From the NCBI RefSeq assembly GCF_039544105.1, contig NZ_BAABLA010000021.1: DNA of 64,000 bases. The stretch is one strand, 5' to 3'. Position numbers and translations under genes: made by a program. The first letter of the stretch is position 1; the number at the start of each line of letters is the position of its first letter. Shown one piece after another: positions 53,146 through 60,096 of the stretch. Source of the DNA: Haloechinothrix_A salitolerans. GTDB taxonomy: Bacteria; Actinomycetota; Actinomycetes; Mycobacteriales; Pseudonocardiaceae. A model generated the notes under the pieces. It made no database searches. It worked only from the letters and a program-made list of their open reading frames with translations, and had not been told where the DNA came from.

Positions 53146-54297
53146 TCAGGTGTCGAGGTTCCACGCGTGTGGGCTGTCAGGACTGTCCAGCCACACACGT
53201 TGTGTGGTAGGCGTGGCTGTCAGGCCGAACCGGTGCCAGACGGGGGCACCCATCGCCCGCCACTCGTCGTACGCGTGTTCCACGTCGGCCCACAGGTCAC
53301 GCGGCCCTGCCGAGCGCACCCGGTACCGCCCCGACTCGTCGGCCGCCCGGTCCACCGAGGACCACGACCCGTCCCGGTTGGTCAGACACGTTGCGGTAGG
53401 CGTGCCGTCGTCAACCGTGAGGGTGTGCAGCGTTCCCGGTGGTAGCCGGAACTGAGCCAGGAACCGAAACCCGCCGTCTAGCTCCACCGGGTTCACGGTC
53501 GAGGTCCGTTCCTCACCTTGCGACCGGTCCACGGTGGGCCAGGCGTGCCCGACGCTGGCCGCGTCGTGCCGTAGCGCCATGAACCGCCCGTACCAGTCGA
53601 GGAACTTCCCTTCCGCCACCGGTTCGTCACCCCGTCGCAGTAGAACGAGGTTGCCCGCGCTCAACTGGCCTTCCACGTCCACCAGGATGAGACCACCAGG
53701 CGCGGTCTGTTCGATCCATTCCGGGGGAATGGCTGCCACCGAACAGGTTGCGATGATCCGGTCATACGGCGCGTGCTCGGGCAGCCCCCCGCTTCCGTCC
53801 ACGGCACGGAGAACGGGCCGGTATCCCATCGTGGCGAGCCGCTCGGCCGCCGCGTCCACCAGTTCGGGCCGAAGGTCGATCGAGAACACCCGATCCGCCC
53901 CGAGCCGGTGTGACAGCAACGCCGCGTTGTACCCGGTGCCGGTGCCGACCTCCAACACCCGGTGTCCGTCGCGCACGTCCAGCGCTTCCAGCATCCGAAC
54001 CATGAGGTCCGGTTTCGTGCTGGACGACACCGGAACCTGACGGCCGGATGAGTCGGCCACGACGGCGGTAATCAACGTGGTGTCCGAGTACACCCGGTCA
54101 AGCCATGCCCGGCGCGATGCATCATCGTCGGGCGTGACCAGTCGATACGTTGTGCCCTCCTGTTCGTAGTACCGGGGAACCAACTCGTGACGCGGCACGC
54201 CGCACACGGCGGCCCGCCATTCCGCCGTGTGCAGGTCACCGTCTGCGGTCAGCTTGTCGGCCAGGGCTTCCGCGCGGGCCTGCCACTGGTCGGTCAC
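53146..54297 (-). CDS. tgmC: PIMT-like methyltransferase of the graspetide system
   Basis: 383 residues from GTG at 54297, which overlaps the tgmB stop as GTGA; the long open extension upstream is not coding. The N-terminal two-thirds are a protein-L-isoaspartate methyltransferase domain: STKPDLMVRMLEALDV, SAM motif VLEVGTGTGYNAALLSHRLGADRV, then YDRIIATCSVAAIPPEWIEQ. The C-terminal ~150 residues are an extension found in RiPP-associated PIMT relatives. In such systems (fuscimiditide type) the enzyme methylates an Asp in the ester-ringed peptide, which then closes to an aspartimide. Confidence 0.92.
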   Translation of the reverse strand: MTDQWQARAEALADKLTADGDLHTAEWRAAVCGVPRHELVPRYYEQEGTTYRLVTPDDDASRRAWLDRVYSDTTLITAVVADSSGRQVPVSSSTKPDLMVRMLEALDVRDGHRVLEVGTGTGYNAALLSHRLGADRVFSIDLRPELVDAAAERLATMGYRPVLRAVDGSGGLPEHAPYDRIIATCSVAAIPPEWIEQTAPGGLILVDVEGQLSAGNLVLLRRGDEPVAEGKFLDWYGRFMALRHDAASVGHAWPTVDRSQGEERTSTVNPVELDGGFRFLAQFRLPPGTLHTLTVDDGTPTATCLTNRDGSWSSVDRAADESGRYRVRSAGPRDLWADVEHAYDEWRAMGAPVWHRFGLTATPTTQRVWLDSPDSPHAWNLDT

Positions 54298-55256
54298 GTC
54301 GGTTCGCCTTGCGCGAGAAGGTCCACCAGCGTGTCCGTGAGCGGAACACCGGTCCGGGATTCCAGCCACCCGTATTGCCCGCCAGGGTTGGACTCCAAAA
54401 GAACCCATTCCCCGGACGGGGTAATAACGAAATCGAACGCCGAATACGTGATACGGAACTCGGCCATGAACGCCCGTAGTCCCTTTTCCACGTCTGACGG
54501 CACGGCCAGAACACCATAGGACAAGGCGTCGTGGTCCGACCGCCAATCGATGTGACTGGCCTCGCTGCCCGCGTAGATGCCAACGGCGAACATCTTGTCA
54601 CCGATGACCACCACGCGTGCTTCGTGGTCCTTCTCCACCCAATCCTGAATCTGGTGAAGGGTCACGTTGATTCCGCGAAGGTCGGACAAATCCTCGTCGG
54701 TGAGCCGCCGAGTGAAACCGATCTTCCGAACGCCTTCCTCCAAAACCCGACTGGTACCCAACGCCTTGTTGATGACACCAGTCTTGCTGTCCTTGGCGAA
54801 CCGTTGAACGGCGTCGGGATCGTTGGAAATCAGCGTGCGTGACACGGTGAGTCCGCACCGGGCAGCAACGGCGAGTTGCAACGGCTTGTACACCGCATCG
54901 GCCGCCCGGTTCGGATGGTTGACCCAACACAACGGCAAAGACGAGAGCACCCCACCGAAACCCAACTTAGCTTCCCGGTTGGCGTGCTCGCGCTCGGCCC
55001 GGCTCATGCCCTCGGGGAACTCGAACGCCGTAGGGCTCCGATACCAGGCCGAGCGGAGCGATTCCAGCGCCACCGACCGGTGCGGGGTCCGCAGTTCCCC
55101 GACCCACCGTCCGCCGTCCAACTCGGCGTCCACGGTGAGCTGTTGCGGGAACCAACTCGTGTCGATCCGCAACACCGGCACGCTGCGCTCATTGAGTTTG
55201 AGCACAACCTGATCCGCGCTCCGGTCGAAATCCTGAGCGAAGATAAGGACTGTCAT
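54294..55256 (-). CDS. tgmB: ATP-grasp peptide ligase (graspetide maturase)
   Basis: 320 residues. The fold matches the RimK/MvdC-like ATP-grasp group: opening VLIFAQDFDRSADQVV, then LRSAWYRSPTAFEFPEGM, a YKPLQLAVAARCGLTVSRTLISNDPDAV stretch, and the metal-binding end FDFVITPSGEWVLLESNPGGQYGWLE. It forms ester or amide links between side chains of the precursor. Between tgmA and tgmC, overlapping both by four bases. Confidence 0.93.
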   Translation of the reverse strand: MTVLIFAQDFDRSADQVVLKLNERSVPVLRIDTSWFPQQLTVDAELDGGRWVGELRTPHRSVALESLRSAWYRSPTAFEFPEGMSRAEREHANREAKLGFGGVLSSLPLCWVNHPNRAADAVYKPLQLAVAARCGLTVSRTLISNDPDAVQRFAKDSKTGVINKALGTSRVLEEGVRKIGFTRRLTDEDLSDLRGINVTLHQIQDWVEKDHEARVVVIGDKMFAVGIYAGSEASHIDWRSDHDALSYGVLAVPSDVEKGLRAFMAEFRITYSAFDFVITPSGEWVLLESNPGGQYGWLESRTGVPLTDTLVDLLAQGEPT

Positions 55257-55606
55257 ACCTGCACCGGGTAATCCGGGGCGAAGTCATTTCCCCAGTCCTC
55301 GGACGGCCCCTCGTCGCCGTCGTTGTCGGTGATGGACGACCATTCCATGTTCGGAGACAGCTTCACCATCGGGGTTTCGCTGCCATCGTCGGAAACCGAC
55401 ACCTGCTGATCGTGGCTGTACTCGTACGCCGGAACAACCGGCTCCGGCATCGCGCGGACGTGCCGCAGGCCGAACGGGCGCGTGTCCGGCGCGGACGGGG
55501 TTTCGGTGTTGTCCACCGTCGCCAGACCCGGCCGAGTCAACGGGAATTGCGCGCTCACCGGGGCGAGCGGGTCATCATAGAAACGCATCGCTTCCGTTGT
55601 CGTCAT
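55253..55606 (-). CDS. tgmA: Graspetide precursor peptide
   Basis: 117 residues. The leader carries a conserved RPFGLR at 43-48 followed by RAMP, presumably the site bound by the ATP-grasp enzyme. The C-terminal core, from about residue 70, has Ser/Thr donors (S85, S90, S91, T93) and Lys82, and an acidic stretch NDGDEGPSEDW at 95-105 then NDFAPDYP. Two Asp-Gly/Glu-Gly pairs (D96-G97, E99-G100) lie there; Asp-Gly is the typical aspartimide site. Core start and bond pattern cannot be fixed from sequence. AAGG stands before the ATG; the stop overlaps tgmB. Confidence 0.88.
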   Translation of the reverse strand: MTTTEAMRFYDDPLAPVSAQFPLTRPGLATVDNTETPSAPDTRPFGLRHVRAMPEPVVPAYEYSHDQQVSVSDDGSETPMVKLSPNMEWSSITDNDGDEGPSEDWGNDFAPDYPVQV

Positions 55607-55630
55607 TACCCTTGTTTCCTTTCCTTATTG

Positions 55631-55698
55631 TCGAACACGTTGCGTGTTCGATCGGGCACTGTTAGTACATCGTAGGGACCGTGGCCGCGCCGCCACAA
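55631..55698 (-). promoter_or_regulatory. Candidate tgmA promoter with perfect operator-like palindrome
   Basis: TTGTGG (55,693-55,698) and TACGAT (55,669-55,674) on the minus strand, 18 bp apart, are a plausible promoter inside the operon. Just downstream, at 55,631-55,651, is a perfect inverted repeat TCGAACACG-TTG-CGTGTTCGA, 24 bp before the tgmA start. It may be an operator or a small terminator/attenuator. Confidence 0.5.
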
Positions 55699-55741
55699 GG
55701 GATTGCCTGGCTGTTCGGCGCGGCTCCGGTCTCGCGTAACC

Positions 55742-55999
55742 TCACGCTGTCATCAGTTCTTGCTGTTCGGCTTCGATGTCCAGTTCACGGAACCGCGCTT
55801 TCGCCTCCGCGAACACCACGGCCAGCCTGTCCACCATGTCTTCCGTGATGACCATGCCCAACGAGCCGCCACGTGACCCGAACTCGATTTGAAGTTCTTC
55901 CCCGTACACGTCTGGCTTAATGGAACATGACGAGTCCAGATTGACCCACGCGCTGACCGCGATTCCTTGATGAGTGAACATTTCCCGTTTCCCTTTCAT
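55742..55999 (-). CDS. Small hypothetical protein between sigma factor and tgmA
   Basis: 85 residues if the ATG overlapping the sigma stop (ATGA) is used; an in-frame ATG at 55981 has a better AAAGGG site and gives 79 residues. Sequence has a beta-rich first half (IAVSAWVNLDSSCSIKPDVYGEELQIEFG) and a helical acidic end (MVDRLAVVFAEAKARFRELDIEAEQQEL). Not recognised. It lies upstream of tgmA on the same strand. Confidence 0.72.
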   Translation of the reverse strand: MKGKREMFTHQGIAVSAWVNLDSSCSIKPDVYGEELQIEFGSRGGSLGMVITEDMVDRLAVVFAEAKARFRELDIEAEQQELMTA

Positions 56000-56601
56000 G
56001 CTGCAATCGAACTAGCTACTTGATGTGCAAACCGTTCTTGCCGAATCGCCCATTCAGGGCTCGTCTCAAGCGAGCCCATTTCTTCGTCAATGAGCGCCCG
56101 AAGGTGCTTTCGTGCGCGGTAGGCCAACGCCGCAACCGCGTTGGCACCGAGGTTCAGTGTCACGCCCGCTTCCGCGCAGGACTGGCCTTCCGCCACGGTG
56201 AGAATCAGCACCAGGCGGTACCGGCCGGGCAACCGGTCGAACGCGTTTGTCAACGCCGATTCCGTCGTATAGGACGCCACCACGTCAGCGGCATACGCCC
56301 CTTGATTCCGCGCGACGGTAGCCATGTAGTCGTTCACGGTTCGGTCCTCCAGCGCCCGACGCCGAGCCCGGCTCGCGCACTCGTTGCGAATCGTCGTACA
56401 TAGGTAGGACCAGAACCCGTCATCGGTCGGCCCTTTGCCGCGCTGCATCACGCCGAATATCCGTGCGAATGACTCGCTCACAATGTCGTCCGCCTCGTGC
56501 GGGTCTACGTACCGGAGCGCGAATCGTCGAGCCTTCCACTGGTGCAGCTCGAACAGGTGCCCGCAGTTCAGCCGTAGCAAGTCTCTCGGTCCGCCGGTCA
56601 T
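55996..56601 (-). CDS. Sigma-70 family RNA polymerase sigma factor (ECF-like)
   Basis: 201 residues. Region 2 is at about residues 20-85 (RYVDPHEADDIVSESFARIFGVM ... FWSYLCTTIRNECASRARRR). Region 4 is at about 115-170 (AFDRLPGRYRLVLILTVAEGQSCAEAGVTLNLGANAVAALAYRARKHLRALI). Its start overlaps the upstream membrane-protein gene and its stop the downstream small gene, so it is translated within the tgm operon. It may turn on the operon's own promoter; that is inference. No anti-sigma factor of known type is adjacent, but two small membrane proteins are. Confidence 0.85.
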   Translation of the reverse strand: MTGGPRDLLRLNCGHLFELHQWKARRFALRYVDPHEADDIVSESFARIFGVMQRGKGPTDDGFWSYLCTTIRNECASRARRRALEDRTVNDYMATVARNQGAYAADVVASYTTESALTNAFDRLPGRYRLVLILTVAEGQSCAEAGVTLNLGANAVAALAYRARKHLRALIDEEMGSLETSPEWAIRQERFAHQVASSIAA

Positions 56602-57092
56602 CTGCGCCCACCCTCTATGAGTGCGTGCCTGCCGGTGGACCGTTCGCGCATGGGTGGTACCCCGTGGCCGGGCCGGGCGTCGGGGACCAGCGGCCCGACC
56701 ACGGGGAGTTCGGTAGTGCGCTCCGCGTCCGGCACACGCGCCGGGGACGGGACGGACAGGTTGTAGCGAAACAGGCCAGGGTTCGAGTCGTGGGCACCGC
56801 CGTAGAGCTGAACATCTACCGGAACGATGCGTTCAGTTCGCTCAACCGGATCAGGTTCCGACTCGCCGGAATCCTCATCCAGCCATTCCGGGGCATCGGC
56901 CACGGGGTAGTCCCCTTGGTCCTCGCTCTCGTACTCGGCGTTGACTCGTTCGATGACGGCGGACGCGGAGAAATGCGAATCGTAGTTACTTCGAGCGCTG
57001 CGAAAGGGGCGCGCTGTCCACAGCAAGCCGCCGTAGAATCCGGCGAGAACGGCAACGAGAATCGCGCCGATGAGCACCAAAGACGAAACCAT
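56598..57092 (-). CDS. Single-pass membrane protein
   Basis: 164 residues. One N-terminal membrane helix (VLIGAILVAVLAGFYGGLLW, residues 5-24) is followed by a long acidic, low-complexity soluble part (ESEDQGDYPVADAPEWLDEDSGESEPD). Overlaps the sigma factor gene by ATGA. Not recognised. By position it might tether or regulate the sigma factor; no sequence evidence for this. Confidence 0.72.
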   Translation of the reverse strand: MVSSLVLIGAILVAVLAGFYGGLLWTARPFRSARSNYDSHFSASAVIERVNAEYESEDQGDYPVADAPEWLDEDSGESEPDPVERTERIVPVDVQLYGGAHDSNPGLFRYNLSVPSPARVPDAERTTELPVVGPLVPDARPGHGVPPMRERSTGRHALIEGGRR

Positions 57093-57098
57093 GCCTGA

Positions 57099-57209
57099 TC
57101 ACCGCTCCCCATGATCACGGGACGGCTTGCCGCGCGTCACCGCGTACACCAGTTGGCCGAGCACCAGCAGGACACCACCCACCGTGAGTAGAACGTCGAA
57201 CGCGGTCAC
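57099..57209 (-). CDS. 36-residue membrane peptide
   Basis: A short ORF from GTG at 57209 whose start overlaps the stop of the preceding gene (GTGA) and which ends 6 bp before the next start. It has one hydrophobic helix (VLLTVGGVLLVLGQLVYAV, residues about 6-24) and a charged tail. The exact overlap at the start, repeating the operon's style, is the main argument for coding. Too short for ordinary gene calling. Confidence 0.6.
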   Translation of the reverse strand: MTAFDVLLTVGGVLLVLGQLVYAVTRGKPSRDHGER

Positions 57210-57604
57210 GACCCACCCCCGACCAGACCGGATGACGCCGAGCGGTCCGAGAGCGCCTGAGCGGGTACGACCGGGACCGAGAGGGCCTGACGGGCCGCCG
57301 CTGGATCCGGGATCAGCAGACGGGCTGTCTGGATAGCCGGAACCCCGTCCAACGTCGGGTCCGCCAGACTTTCCACGGCGTCCAACCAGGCCAAAGCCTC
57401 TGACTGTGGCACCGAGACGCCGTCCGGGTCCAGTGCCTCACCGACCATGAACGCGGCCACCTGAGCCCAGACATACAGCGGGAGCAGGGGGCCGGGTGCG
57501 CCCCCTGACGGTGCTTCTGCGCCGCAGGTCGAGCCTGCCAGGGGGCGCCTTCGCGACCCATCCGAGCCAGGTACACCGCCCTGCGCTCTACCCTGGGGAG
57601 CCAT
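57206..57604 (-). CDS. Hypothetical protein, first gene of the RiPP/sigma operon
   Basis: 132 residues from ATG at 57604, with GGCGGAGG nine bases before it. The first 45 residues are low-complexity; the rest has LPLYVWAQVAAFMVGEALDPDGVSVPQSEALAWLDAVESLADP, mildly similar to helical adaptor segments. Not recognised. Its stop overlaps the next small gene by GTGA. Confidence 0.6.
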   Translation of the reverse strand: MAPQGRAQGGVPGSDGSRRRPLAGSTCGAEAPSGGAPGPLLPLYVWAQVAAFMVGEALDPDGVSVPQSEALAWLDAVESLADPTLDGVPAIQTARLLIPDPAAARQALSVPVVPAQALSDRSASSGLVGGGS

Positions 57605-57633
57605 GAGCCACAACCTCCGCCTGCTAGGTTCAC

Positions 57634-57690
57634 GGGAAACATGTGTCCGTGGGAAACATGTGTCCCTGACCTTATGGGAAACATGTGTCC
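57634..57690. promoter_or_regulatory. Three operator-like copies of GGGAAACATGTGTCC
   Basis: Exact 15-bp copies at 57,634-57,648, 57,651-57,665 and 57,676-57,690, each centred on ACATGT and nearly palindromic. They occupy the divergent region between the minus-strand operon and the XRE gene. A TTGACA at 57,731-57,736 may belong to the plus-strand promoter. Confidence 0.75.
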
Positions 57691-57783
57691 GATGACATAC
57701 CCCTGATCAGGTGAACTTCATGGGGCAGCGTTGACACGCTGCTACGTGCGCATGTGAGTGGGCGTGACAGAGAGGGTGATCAG

Positions 57784-58638
57784 GTGGCCGAGGCAGTCCA
57801 GACGATTCCGCGCGTGTTCCTTGGTGAGGCGCTGAAGCAGTTGCGCGCGGACTCCAAGAAGACCTTGGACGGCGCGGCGGAAGCAGCGGGCAAGGATCGT
57901 GCGCGTCTCATCAAGGTCCTGGATGGCAAGGCGACGCTTCTTGCGGAAGAACTGGAAGCGCTTGTGGACTACCTCGAAGCGTCGCCGACTCGCCGCAAAG
58001 AGATCCTGGCGCTGGGTGTCGAGGCGCGTAAGCGCCCTACCGATAGTCCCTACACCGATCTCGTGGAGGGGTCATATCGCCGGGTCGCATGGCTTGAAGC
58101 GATGGCGAAAGATATCTGGATATATGAGAAAGGTATCTACCCATACCTGATTCAGTCGCCCGAATACATCGACGCATTAATGAGTGCTTCCGAAGGGATC
58201 TGGTGGGACGAGTCGGGCGACGAGCGTTCCAAGCGCGTGGCGTTTCGCATTGAACGTCAGCGGCTGGTCTTTGAGGCTGAGAAGAAAAAGCAAGTAGAGA
58301 TCATGTTCACTGACGACGCGCTAACCGCCGAGGTCGGCAACGCCGAAGTAATGCGCAAGCAGTGTGAACATGTTCTGCAAGTAATAGACAAATACGCCAA
58401 TATGACCGTCCGCATCGTGCCCGCGACGGCCAAAGACAATCCAGCGCAACACGGCGGGCTGTCCATGCTCAGGTTTGGCGAAGTTCTCCGACCAGTTGGT
58501 TTCCTTCCTGTCGTTTACGGTCCTTCTACCTATTTCGACAAGGCGACGGACACCGAGCGACTGTTGCGAGCGTTCAACAAACTGCGAGAGTTGGCACTCT
58601 CGCCGGAGGAAACGAGGAGATACTTTGAATCAAGCTAA
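57784..58638 (+). CDS. XRE-family regulator with DUF5753-type C-terminal domain
   Basis: 284 residues from GTG at 57784, preceded by GAGAGGG. A helix-turn-helix (GEALKQLRADSKKTLDGAAEAAGKDRARLIKVLDGKATLLAEEL) is followed by the DUF5753 (Scr1-type) domain, e.g. EKGIYPYLIQSPEYIDALMSASEG and FGEVLRPVGFLPVVYGPSTYFDKA. Such genes with a DUF397 partner resemble toxin-antitoxin-like regulatory pairs. Codon use is lower in GC than the neighbours and Leu132 is a TTA codon (58,177), rare in this group and translated by the bldA tRNA in streptomycetes. Confidence 0.88.
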   Translation: MAEAVQTIPRVFLGEALKQLRADSKKTLDGAAEAAGKDRARLIKVLDGKATLLAEELEALVDYLEASPTRRKEILALGVEARKRPTDSPYTDLVEGSYRRVAWLEAMAKDIWIYEKGIYPYLIQSPEYIDALMSASEGIWWDESGDERSKRVAFRIERQRLVFEAEKKKQVEIMFTDDALTAEVGNAEVMRKQCEHVLQVIDKYANMTVRIVPATAKDNPAQHGGLSMLRFGEVLRPVGFLPVVYGPSTYFDKATDTERLLRAFNKLRELALSPEETRRYFESS

Positions 58639-58652
58639 GAGGAGAAACTGAG

Positions 58653-58865
58653 ATGCCGAAACCTGCGCGTGACACCGGCTGGTTCAAGTCGTCGTTCAGC
58701 GGTGGAGGAAATGACCAATGCGTAGAGTGCCGCATTATTGACGGCATTGGCGTTCTCGTTCGCGACTCCAAGAATCCGGACGAGCCGCCGTTCCGGTTCA
58801 CGCCGGATGAATGGTCGGCGTTCGTCAAGGGAGCCAAGGCGGGCGAATTCGATCTTCCAAGCTGA
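58653..58865 (+). CDS. DUF397 domain protein
   Basis: 70 residues. WFKSSFSGGGNDQCVECRIID, GIGVLVRDSKNPD and RFTPDEWSAFVKGAKAGEFDLP are typical DUF397 blocks. It follows the XRE gene after 14 bp with AAGAGGAGA before its start. Pairs of this type control development or act as toxin-antitoxin-like units. Confidence 0.93.
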   Translation: MPKPARDTGWFKSSFSGGGNDQCVECRIIDGIGVLVRDSKNPDEPPFRFTPDEWSAFVKGAKAGEFDLPS

Positions 58866-58893
58866 TCGCTTTCCTTGTTGACCGAGGTTATTT

Positions 58894-58924
58894 AACGGGG
58901 GCCGTTCCAGGAACGGCCCCCGTT
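58894..58924 (+). terminator. Rho-independent terminator after DUF397
   Basis: A 14-bp perfect stem (ACGGGGGCCGTTCC and its complement) around a single-base loop is followed by TTTGGGTTTGTT. It closes the XRE-DUF397 transcript. Confidence 0.88.
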
Positions 58925-59526
58925 TGGGTTTGTTGCGCCCCTGCGTGGCACTTGAAAGATCGCTCACGTCACCCGAGCTACCGCGTAGCGCTGTCGCCCA
59001 GTCCTGTCAAGGGGACGCCGGTTGGACATAGTGTGATTAAGATCACATTGACTTGCGTACTGTGATGTGGGTGTGCCAGCTTGAAAGTCCTGCCAGTGGC
59101 AACCGGACAGGTTGCGAGGTTAGCAACTCGTTCGGCTTACCGCTGGCAGGCGTTGCACGGTTGACCGGCCGGGCGGGTCCCCGTCGTAGGGACGCCTGGA
59201 GTCGAGGTCCCGGCAACGTGCGTGGTGCCGGGCAGACCGGGCGTGTTGCGCGTGCCCTCTTATGCAGCGCCGCCCCTGTCGATCCGTCGTTGCCCCTCGG
59301 GCGCGCGTGTGCCGTCCTGAGATTTGTTGCGCTTGGCCTTGCGCAAGTGTCCGAGGGTGCACGCGCCGTCACGTCATGCCACCACTTTCTTTATCACGTT
59401 TTGGTTTCGGGCCTGGAAAAGTGGGCCGTTTTTCGGAGTTAGGGGGTGCAAGGGGAACCAGACCGCCGGGTGTCCCGAGTGGACGCGGGCGGTGACGAGA
59501 TCAGAACTCGGACAGGAGATTAGGTC
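58925..59526. other. Gene-free region with a branched stem structure
   Basis: About 600 bp with no convincing gene. At 59,089-59,150 an outer stem (CCTGCCAGTGG with CCGCTGGCAGG, one G-T pair) encloses two smaller hairpins (GCAACC/GGTTGC and CGAG/CTCG), that is, a three-way junction. Further right, GTTGC words recur (59,152, 59,243, 59,290, 59,327, 59,338) including the palindrome TTGCGCAA. Positioned before the transfer genes, it could be a transfer or replication origin, or a structured RNA. Confidence 0.4.
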
Positions 59527-60096
59527 ATGATCAAGCGTGGTTACACGGATGTGGATGTGCGCAACGATGCGGCGTGGCCGCGTGGGTTCGCGCCGGAGGA
59601 GCAGATGCCGCCGGAGATTCGGCGGGCGGAGCGGTTGCGGGGCCGGGAGACCGGGTACCGGTTGGCGGAATCGCTGATCGCGCACGGCGTGCCGGTGGAG
59701 ACAGCGGCGCTGCTGATGGCCGTTCCGCATGAGGAGCGCTCGGAGCAACGGCAGTGGACGGTCCGGGTGCAAGAGGCAGAGCTGGCCGGGGACACGCGGT
59801 TGTGCTCGATGCCGGTACGCGGGTGCCGGGAGCACGGGGACACCCTGGTGTGGCGGGCCGGTCAGTGGCGGTGCCGGGTGCCGAAGTGCCGGGGCTACCG
59901 GCCCGCCAAGCACCAGCGGCGGCACTGCGACCACCGCGCGGTGGCGGTGATCGACTATCCGTCCGGGCATCAGCGCCGCGTCTGCGCCGGACACTTGGCG
60001 TCCGAGCGCGCGGTGTGGGCGGACGCGCCGGAGGGCGTCACGATTCGCGTCATGGCCCGCTTGGCGGTGCTCGATGGTGCCGGGGCGGGTCGGTGA
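59527..60096 (+). CDS. Hypothetical Cys/His-rich protein
   Basis: 189 residues with GGAGATTAGGTC before ATG 59527. The middle (LAESLIAHGVPVETAALLMAVPHEERSEQ) is helical. The C-terminal part holds six Cys and several His (CSMPVRGCREHG, CRVPKCRG, HQRRHCDH, RRVCAGH), suggesting a zinc site. I do not recognise a family. Its stop overlaps the DUF2637 gene (GTGA), so it belongs to the transfer operon. Confidence 0.72.
   Translation: MIKRGYTDVDVRNDAAWPRGFAPEEQMPPEIRRAERLRGRETGYRLAESLIAHGVPVETAALLMAVPHEERSEQRQWTVRVQEAELAGDTRLCSMPVRGCREHGDTLVWRAGQWRCRVPKCRGYRPAKHQRRHCDHRAVAVIDYPSGHQRRVCAGHLASERAVWADAPEGVTIRVMARLAVLDGAGAGR

Noticed and set aside
54298..54546. N-terminal extension of the PIMT-like methyltransferase
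   Set aside because: It overlaps the ATP-grasp gene in another frame and lacks family-like sequence; the GTG at 54297 overlaps the tgmB stop.
57313..57684. 123-residue ORF on the minus strand overlapping the first gene of the sigma/RiPP operon
   Set aside because: It starts inside the operator repeats and has an Arg/Trp-rich composition typical of a shadow frame; the other frame has a good ribosome site and a coupled stop.
59152..59345. GTTGC words as replication iterons
   Set aside because: Spacing and flanks are too irregular to call iterons; kept only as a remark in the region entry.
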